Of a stretch of 64,000 nucleotides of DNA, positions 58,986 to 64,000 are shown piece by piece. The stretch covers positions 1 through 64,000 of the forward strand of contig NZ_AXAY01000025.1 of the NCBI RefSeq assembly GCF_000473045.1, in the 5' to 3' direction. The stretch's first letter is position 1, and each line of letters opens with the position of its first letter. A program made the position numbers and the translations under genes. This stretch comes from Bradyrhizobium sp. WSM3983. Lineage in GTDB: Bacteria > Pseudomonadota > Alphaproteobacteria > Rhizobiales > Xanthobacteraceae. The notes under the pieces are model-generated. The model was not told the DNA's origin. It ran no database searches and was given only the letters and a program-made list of their open reading frames with translations.

Positions 58986-60658
58986 TGCAGGCTGACCCCG
59001 AAATCGACGCGCTGCTTGGGAATGCCCTCCCCGCGGTGGTCGCGCCTTCAACGGGCAAGGCGATGGGATTTGTCGGCGGCCCGTACGATGGCGCCAACAG
59101 GTATTCGACTGAGTTGGCGACCTGGCAGCCTTCGCTCGGGTCGGCCGATTTCGACATCCTGCCCGACAAGCCGGTTCTTGACGCCCGGGTCCGCGACACC
59201 CTGCGGAACGACTCCTACGTGCAAAGCGGTCTCGCGATGCACAAGGACAACATCGTCGGCTCGATGTTCCTGCTCAATTCGAAGCCGGACTTTAAAGTCC
59301 TCGGGCTCGATGAGACCTGGGCGGAAGAGTACCAGGAAGAAGTCGAGTCCAAGTTCACCCTCTGGGCCGAGAGCGACAACAACTGGCCCGACGCTGCTCG
59401 CGTCAACACGCTGACGTCGCTCGTCCGCCTCGCGGTTGGCGTTTACGGCATGGCCGGCGAGGTGCTCGCCTCGGCCGAATGGATGCGCGACGCCTCTCGC
59501 CCGTTCAACACCGCGATCCAGATGATCGACCTCGATCGTCTGTCGAACCCGAACGGCGTCATCAACAACCCGTTGCTTCGGGGTGGCGTGCAGCGGGATC
59601 GGTACGGCGCGCCGCTCGGCTATCACGTTCGGATGGCGCACCCGACCGACTACTTCAATCCCGACAGCTACATGTGGAAGTACGTTCCAATCCGCAAGCC
59701 GTGGGGTCGGTTGCAGATGATCCACATCGTCGAGCAGACGCGGCCGGATCAGACACGCGGCGTGGCCGAGATGGTTTCGGCGCTGAAGGAACTACGGATC
59801 ACCAAGAAGTTCCGCGACATCGTGTTGCAGAACGCCGTCGTCAACGCGACCTATGCCGCCTCGATCGAGAGCGACCTTCCCTCCGACGCGGTGTTTCAGG
59901 CGCTCGGTGGCGGCAACCTGGGGGACACCGCGGGCGGCGCGATCAGTTGGGCGTCGTCCTATCTCGCCGCGATCCAGCAGTATGCGGGCGGCGCGAAGAA
60001 CCTCAAGCTCGACGGCGTCAAGATCCCGCATCTGTTCCCCGGGACGAAGCTGCAACTGCGGCCGGCTGGCCAGGGCGGCCCGCTCGGTACCGAGTTCGAG
60101 CAGTCCTTGCTCCGCTACATCGCGGCGAACTTAAACGTCAGCTACGAGCAGCTCTCGCGCGACTACAGCCAGTCGAACTATTCGTCGATCCGCGCGGCGA
60201 TGACCGAGACGTGGAAGTTCATGCAGGCGCGGAAGCGGATGGTCGCCGATCGCTTCGCCTCGAGCATCTTCCGTCTATGGCTGGAAGAAGCGATCAACAA
60301 AAACCAGATCACCACGCTCTCAAAGGCCTCGCCCTCCTTCTACGAGGGCCTGAACGCCGACGCCTACGCGAAGTGCGAATGGATCGGCGCCAGCCGCGGC
60401 CAGATCGACGAGTTGAAGGAAACTCAGGCCGCCGTGTTGCGCCTCGATAACGGGCTCTCGACGCTGGAAGACGAGCACGGGCGCATGGGCAAGGATTGGC
60501 GCGCGGTGATCCGGCAGCGCAAGCGGGAGAAGACCCTGCTGGTCGAAGCTGGTCTGTACGTCGACCCCAACAGCCAGAACACGAAGAACGCTTTGAAGCC
60601 GTCGACCGAGGCTGACAACCCCGACAACAAGCCCGCGAAGAAGAAGCAAAATGCTTAA
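58985..60658 (+). CDS. Phage portal protein (lambda gpB family)
   Basis: Dodecameric DNA gate at one capsid vertex, 557 residues. The ATG at 58985 overlaps the gpW stop and is preferred over an earlier in-frame start inside gpW. Lambda-portal features: VRDTLRNDSYVQSGLAMHKD with NIVGSMFLLN, WAEEYQEEVESKFTLWAESD, HIVEQTRPDQTRGVAEMVSA, AANLNVSYEQLSRDYSQSNY and SSIRAAMTETWKFMQARKRM. The C-terminal ~40 residues are polar and rich in Lys/Asn. Overlaps the protease gene by eight bases. Confidence 0.95.
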   Translation: MQADPEIDALLGNALPAVVAPSTGKAMGFVGGPYDGANRYSTELATWQPSLGSADFDILPDKPVLDARVRDTLRNDSYVQSGLAMHKDNIVGSMFLLNSKPDFKVLGLDETWAEEYQEEVESKFTLWAESDNNWPDAARVNTLTSLVRLAVGVYGMAGEVLASAEWMRDASRPFNTAIQMIDLDRLSNPNGVINNPLLRGGVQRDRYGAPLGYHVRMAHPTDYFNPDSYMWKYVPIRKPWGRLQMIHIVEQTRPDQTRGVAEMVSALKELRITKKFRDIVLQNAVVNATYAASIESDLPSDAVFQALGGGNLGDTAGGAISWASSYLAAIQQYAGGAKNLKLDGVKIPHLFPGTKLQLRPAGQGGPLGTEFEQSLLRYIAANLNVSYEQLSRDYSQSNYSSIRAAMTETWKFMQARKRMVADRFASSIFRLWLEEAINKNQITTLSKASPSFYEGLNADAYAKCEWIGASRGQIDELKETQAAVLRLDNGLSTLEDEHGRMGKDWRAVIRQRKREKTLLVEAGLYVDPNSQNTKNALKPSTEADNPDNKPAKKKQNA

Positions 60659-61979
60659 TCCCCTGATCGCGCGCTTCAGCGGCATCCCCGCCTTCGTCAA
60701 CGGCGCATCAAACGTCCTGTTCGAGAGCTGCCTGCAGCAGGTCGTGGCGCACGAGCGCGCGTTCGAGATGCTGAACGAGGGGATGCAGGCCGACGACGGC
60801 TTCTGGCCGGCCGCCGACGACTGGCGCGCTGCGTATCGCCCCTACAACGTGCGCGACGGCATTCTGCTGATCCCCGTCAAAGGCGTGTTGCTACACGAAT
60901 TCACCTTTGCCCTCGGCAATTGGGCCACCGGCTATCAGTACATCTGGCGCGCATTCCAGCGCGGCATGACCGATGAGGGCGTGAAGGGGATCGCCTTCAT
61001 CTGCAATACGCCGGGCGGCATGGTCGCCGGCTGCTTCGATTGCGCTGACAAGATGTTCGCCATGCGCGGGACGAAGCCGATCCGCGCCTTCTCCCAGGAG
61101 AGCGCCTATTCGGCCGGCTACGCGATCGCGTCGGTCGCCGACCACGTCAACGTCTCGGCGACTGGCGGCGTCGGCTCGATCGGCGTCGTCACGATGCACG
61201 TCGATATGAGCGGGGCGATCGACAAGGCGGGCTTCAAGATCACCTTCATCCAGTACGGGAAGCACAAGACGGATGGCAATCCGTACGAGTCTCTCGGCAA
61301 GGACGCGAAGGCACGTATTCAAGCTCGGATCGACGAGCTCGGTGAGATTTTCGTGACCAAGATGGCACGAAATCGGGGATTGGACGCGCAGGTCATTCGA
61401 GATTTCGAAGCCCTGACGTTCACCGCCTCGGAAGCGACGTCAAACGGGCTGGCCGATTCCATCGGCTCGCTCGACGACGCCATGGCCGCATTCGTGGCCG
61501 ATTGTTCCCTCGACGATGGAGATGATGAAATGAACGACAAAACTGCGGGGGTCGATCAGGCCACCCATACTGCTGCTGTCAACACCGCGCGCACCGAAGG
61601 TCACGCGGCCGGTCTCAAGGAAGGCACGAGTGCCGGCGCCACGGCCGCGAAGGAGCGCATCTCCGCGATCCTCGCGCTTGACGAGTCCAAGACCCGTCAA
61701 GCGTCCGCGCTCAAGATTGCGCTGACGACCGACATGACCGTCGACCAGGCGAAGGGTCTGCTCGGCACCCTGCCCGAGGAAAAGGCTGCCACGGCTGCGC
61801 CGGCTGCGTCGGCCGCCAAGCCCGAGACGCCGTTCGAGAAGGCGATGACCACAACCGAGAATCCGAACCTCGGCTCGGGCGATCAGAGCGAGACGAGCGC
61901 TGCGACCGATGACCAGTCGGCGGCCATCCTCGGGCACTACCGCGCCGCGACCGGCGCTCCCAAGAAGTCGGCAGCGTAA
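60651..61979 (+). CDS. Head maturation protease (S49/gpC type) with C-terminal scaffold
   Basis: Capsid protease of 442 residues, lambda gpC-like. The N-terminal ~290 residues are the S49/SppA-like protease: GVKGIAFICNTPGGMVAGCF, the nucleophile Ser in SQESAYSAGYAIASVADHVN, and the base Lys in FIQYGKHKTDGNPYESLGKD. From residue ~294 the protein changes to an Ala/Thr/Glu-rich helical region (HTAAVNTARTEGHAAGLKEG, ISAILALDESKTRQASALKI), typical of a scaffold. An internal start could make the scaffold separately (next feature). The gene lies between portal and decoration protein as in lambda. Confidence 0.92.
   Translation: MLNPLIARFSGIPAFVNGASNVLFESCLQQVVAHERAFEMLNEGMQADDGFWPAADDWRAAYRPYNVRDGILLIPVKGVLLHEFTFALGNWATGYQYIWRAFQRGMTDEGVKGIAFICNTPGGMVAGCFDCADKMFAMRGTKPIRAFSQESAYSAGYAIASVADHVNVSATGGVGSIGVVTMHVDMSGAIDKAGFKITFIQYGKHKTDGNPYESLGKDAKARIQARIDELGEIFVTKMARNRGLDAQVIRDFEALTFTASEATSNGLADSIGSLDDAMAAFVADCSLDDGDDEMNDKTAGVDQATHTAAVNTARTEGHAAGLKEGTSAGATAAKERISAILALDESKTRQASALKIALTTDMTVDQAKGLLGTLPEEKAATAAPAASAAKPETPFEKAMTTTENPNLGSGDQSETSAATDDQSAAILGHYRAATGAPKKSAA
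61530..61979 (+). CDS. Nested scaffolding protein (internal in-frame start, Nu3-like)
   Basis: An ATG at 61530 inside the protease gene, in the same frame, has GGAG eight bases upstream and starts MNDKTAGVDQATHTAAVNTA. The 149-residue product would be the whole scaffold-like part without the protease. Lambda makes its scaffold Nu3 in exactly this way from inside gene C. The Shine-Dalgarno and the domain border coincide, which supports a real start, but the sequence cannot prove it is used. Confidence 0.6.
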   Translation: MNDKTAGVDQATHTAAVNTARTEGHAAGLKEGTSAGATAAKERISAILALDESKTRQASALKIALTTDMTVDQAKGLLGTLPEEKAATAAPAASAAKPETPFEKAMTTTENPNLGSGDQSETSAATDDQSAAILGHYRAATGAPKKSAA

Positions 61980-62054
61980 CGCCGAGCTGTTCGCGACATC
62001 GGCGGCCGAAATGTCGCCGATGAACTCCAACCTCCCAGCTAGAAAGCCAATCCA

Positions 62055-62837
62055 ATGACCACCAACATCCCGTATGACAAGGTTGGTATCGCGGACTTCG
62101 ATACCACCGACATCTTCAGCCAGGTCGAGCTGTTCAACTCGACCATCCCGGACATCACGACCGAAGACTTCGAAGTTGCTGCGAACACCACGCTCAAGAC
62201 CTACGCCGTGGTCGGTCTGAATGCGGCCGGTAAGCTCGTGATGGCGACTGACGACGTTGTCGGCGGTGCGCGCGCGACCAACGCCCTGACCCTCACCGCG
62301 GTCGGTACCGCGAACGAAACCGTCACGATCGGCAGCACGGTCTACAAGCTCGTGGCAGCGCCCGCCGCCGGTTACGACGTGAAGATCGGCGCGACCACCG
62401 CGGAGACCACTGCCAACCTGATCGCGGCCATCAACGGCGACCCGGCTGGTTTGGGAACGCTTTACGGCGCCGCCACCGTCGAGCATCCGAGCGTCGAGGC
62501 CCGCCTGAACGCGGCTGGCGTGATCGGCTTGGTCGCCGACGTTCCTGGTACGGCCGGAAACGCCATCGCGACCACCGAAACCAGCGCGGTCGGCTCTTTC
62601 GCGACCACCACGATGACGGGCGGTCTCGACGCGGTTGGCATTCAGGCCATCGGCGTCGCCGTCGCCGGCATCGTGACCGACGGTGCCAATCCGAAGCGAA
62701 TCCCCGTCTATCGCTCGGGCAACTTCAACCCGGCAGCGCTGGTGTGGGACCCGTCGTTCGACACGCTCGCGAAGCAGTGCGCCGCGTTCCGCGGTGCGCC
62801 GACGCCCACCAACATCATCATCCGTCCGCGGCTCTAA
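62055..62837 (+). CDS. Head decoration protein (gpD family) with an inserted domain
   Basis: Capsid-stabilising trimer-forming protein of 260 residues, twice the usual ~115-150. The gpD core is split: residues ~1-75 (TTEDFEVAANTTLKTYAVVG, AAGKLVMATDDVVGGA) and ~195-260 (IQAIGVAVAGIVTDGANPKR, IPVYRSGNFNPAALVWDPSF, PTPTNIIIRPRL). Between them lie ~120 residues (TLTAVGTANETVTIGSTVYK, AETTANLIAAINGDP, VPGTAGNAIATTETS, TMTGGLDAV). These match a Thr/Gly-rich module that recurs in phage tail and structural proteins. The insertion replaces a loop and is probably exposed on the capsid surface. Confidence 0.85.
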   Translation: MTTNIPYDKVGIADFDTTDIFSQVELFNSTIPDITTEDFEVAANTTLKTYAVVGLNAAGKLVMATDDVVGGARATNALTLTAVGTANETVTIGSTVYKLVAAPAAGYDVKIGATTAETTANLIAAINGDPAGLGTLYGAATVEHPSVEARLNAAGVIGLVADVPGTAGNAIATTETSAVGSFATTTMTGGLDAVGIQAIGVAVAGIVTDGANPKRIPVYRSGNFNPAALVWDPSFDTLAKQCAAFRGAPTPTNIIIRPRL

Positions 62838-62894
62838 CCCTCGGGTTATTGACGCAACGACCCCGTCTTCACATCGCATCGAAAGAACCGCATC

Positions 62895-63944
62895 ATGACT
62901 TGGACCAACTATCAGCTCTGGAACACGCGGACCCTGCTCGGGGTCTATCGCGACCTGCTGCCGCCGCAGAACTACTGGCTCAATCTTCTGTTTCCAAACC
63001 AGATGAACTCGACCGACGAGTACATCGATTTCGGCAAGATCCCGCGTGTGAACCGCAAGCTCGCTCCCTTCGTCGTGCCGATGGCGCAGGGTCGCCCGAT
63101 CTACGAGGAAGCAGCGTACCTGGGCCGCTTCAAGCCGGCCTACATCAAGCCGAGCGATCCCGTGACCCCGAGCCGCGTCCTGACCCGCCGCGCTGGCGCC
63201 CTGCTCACCCCCGGCGACGACAGTCCGATGGCTCGCTACAACGCCATCAAGGCCGACATCGTCCAGTTCCATCGCGACGCGGTCGAGCGCCGCTGGGAAT
63301 GGCTGGCGGCGAAGGCGATTCTTGACGCCAAGGTCGTGATCGAGGGTGACGACTATCCGAGCACGCTGGTCGACTTCCAGCGCGCGGCCGGTCACACCAT
63401 CGTCCTGGGAGCAGGCGCGCGTTGGGGCGACGCTGGTGTGTCCATTTACGACAGCATTCAGTCGTGGATGGACATGATGCATCTCGCTCCGTTCGGCGGC
63501 GCCCCGAACCGCATTACGATCGGTACGTCGGTCTGGGCCGTGATGCGTAAGGACCCGGAAATCCTTGCCAACATGAACAAGTTCTACCGCGGCAACGAGA
63601 CCGCTGTGAAAACCGGTTTGTTGCCGACCGGCGAGGCTCGCTTCGTTGGCTCGCTGTCGGCCAACTTGGACGTCTGGGTCTACAATGACTTCTATGCCGT
63701 CAACGGAACGGTCACGCCCTTCATGTCGCCGAAGGACATCGTTCTCAGCGGCCCGGCTGTTGCCGGCTATCAGTGCTTCGGCGCCATCATGGACGTTCAC
63801 GCGCAGTTCCAGGCGTTGCCGATCTTCATCCGCAACTACATCCAGGACGGCGACGTCGCGCTCGAGCAGATCCTCACGCAGTCCGCGCCGCTGATGGTGC
63901 CGGTGAACCCGAACGCCACTCTGAAGGCGACCGTCCTCGGCTAA
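62895..63944 (+). CDS. Major capsid protein (lambda gpE family)
   Basis: HK97-fold coat protein of 349 residues, close to lambda gpE (341). It starts MTWTNYQLWNTRTLLGVYRD and has the gpE features LNLLFPNQMNSTDEYIDFGK, IPRVNRKLAPFVVPMAQGRP, TRRAGALLTPGDDSPMARYN, RRWEWLAAKAILDAKVVIEG and FVGSLSANLDVWVYNDFYAV. It follows the decoration gene after 57 bases. It is the last gene in the window and should be followed by head-completion and tail genes if the element is a full prophage. Confidence 0.95.
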   Translation: MTWTNYQLWNTRTLLGVYRDLLPPQNYWLNLLFPNQMNSTDEYIDFGKIPRVNRKLAPFVVPMAQGRPIYEEAAYLGRFKPAYIKPSDPVTPSRVLTRRAGALLTPGDDSPMARYNAIKADIVQFHRDAVERRWEWLAAKAILDAKVVIEGDDYPSTLVDFQRAAGHTIVLGAGARWGDAGVSIYDSIQSWMDMMHLAPFGGAPNRITIGTSVWAVMRKDPEILANMNKFYRGNETAVKTGLLPTGEARFVGSLSANLDVWVYNDFYAVNGTVTPFMSPKDIVLSGPAVAGYQCFGAIMDVHAQFQALPIFIRNYIQDGDVALEQILTQSAPLMVPVNPNATLKATVLG

Positions 63945-63959
63945 CGGCCCGATCCCCTG

Positions 63960-63984
63960 ACACCGGGCGGTCGCCGCCCGGTGT
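63960..63984 (+). terminator. Strong hairpin after the capsid gene
   Basis: ACACCGGGCGG and CCGCCCGGTGT form a perfect 11-bp stem with a three-base loop 16 bases past the stop. The T-run behind it is short (TCTCG), so it may lower, not end, transcription of downstream genes, which is common after highly expressed capsid genes. Confidence 0.72.
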
Positions 63985-64000
63985 TCTCGACATCTCCGCA

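Larger units (their letters stand above)
53111..64000 (+). mobile_element. Integrated phage-like element (int, AlpA, lambda-type packaging and head genes)
   Basis: Begins at tRNA-Thr with a P4-type integrase and runs past the window edge. Gene order: integrase, PEP-CTERM-type cargo (opposite strand), small RNA candidate, AlpA, small terminase, small Cys protein, large terminase, gpW, portal, S49 protease/scaffold, gpD, gpE. There is no repressor, antirepressor, replication or lysis gene up to the capsid. The right attachment site is outside the window. Confidence 0.88.

Noticed and set aside
61440..63800. Leftward open frame of 786 codons opposite the protease, decoration and capsid genes
   Set aside because: It mirrors three well-supported phage genes, has no recognisable domain and arises from the GC-rich codon bias of the opposite strand.
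1..64000. CRISPR arrays, insertion sequences, rRNA operons, replication origin
   Set aside because: No regularly spaced repeats, transposase motifs, rRNA stretches or DnaA-box clusters were seen on reading through; two tandem repeats only (20921-20942 and 40385-41180).

Overview
The window looks like the chromosome of a Bradyrhizobium-type alphaproteobacterium (Bradyrhizobium or a close Nitrobacteraceae relative). The base composition is high in G+C. Many small exported proteins belong to rhizobial families (DUF3551, DUF992, DUF6894, an Arg/Trp-rich Tat peptide). The tRNA sequences, a PQQ glucose dehydrogenase paired with an OprB relic, and a SAM-cyclase-ATPase-TPR protein point the same way. 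The genus is inferred from gene content and was not tested by search.

Left part (1-36.2 kb). A truncated gmd gene (GDP-mannose dehydratase, surface polysaccharide) opens the window. It is followed by a leftward sugar-uptake operon: xylulokinase-like kinase, ABC ATPase, permease and periplasmic binding protein. Divergent from it is gcd, a membrane PQQ glucose dehydrogenase, with the wreck of an oprB porin gene behind it. Then come a leftward two-component set with one histidine kinase and two NarL/FixJ-type regulators, a leftward RND pump with its lipoprotein adaptor, and a rightward six-gene Mrp cation/proton antiporter operon (E-F-G-B-C-D). The Mrp operon has no large MrpA; one gene fuses the MrpA C-terminal pieces to MrpB. 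From 21 to 27.7 kb there is a patchwork of small membrane and exported proteins (DUF3551, DUF1269, Bax-inhibitor-1, DUF6894, AI-2E, DUF992, a Tat cationic peptide) mixed with gene relics (arcD-like, hdeD-like). A second RND pump is followed by a fused hlyD/rbbA relic. A large class III cyclase with an AAA ATPase and TPRs closes this part.

Island (36.43-44.78 kb). A complete tRNA-Gly(UCC) on the minus strand at 44736-44809 and an exact 44-bp copy of its 3' part at 36429-36472 bound an 8.3-kb segment. This is the classic scar of integration into a tRNA gene. No integrase is visible inside. The cargo is two tandem GlxA/AraC-type regulators diverging from a catabolic-looking operon: alpha/beta hydrolase, three homologous small proteins (one exported), a nitrilase, a second alpha/beta hydrolase, and a frameshifted NmrA-like gene. 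A decayed 3' half of an initiator tRNA lies at its right end, so the island may be composite.

Core stretch (44.8-53.2 kb). Immediately beyond the tRNA is a free-standing mini transcription unit: good promoter, a 14-codon ORF behind a Shine-Dalgarno fully complementary to the 16S tail, and a strong terminator. It is followed by ordinary chromosome: a small conserved protein, a YCII-domain protein, a TMEM175-like channel, a UvrD-type helicase, a luciferase-like oxidoreductase, tRNA-Tyr, rlmB, three exported proteins and tRNA-Thr(UGU).

Right part (53.1-64 kb). An integrated phage-like element starts at tRNA-Thr. It carries a P4-type integrase, an oppositely oriented PEP-CTERM-type exported protein, a probable structured small RNA, an AlpA-like regulator, and then a lambda-like packaging and head module (small terminase, large terminase, gpW, portal, S49 protease with a likely nested scaffold, a gpD decoration protein with an inserted domain, and the gpE capsid). 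It runs off the window. No repressor or replication genes lie between the integrase and the terminase, so a compact prophage or a capsid-forming satellite are both possible.
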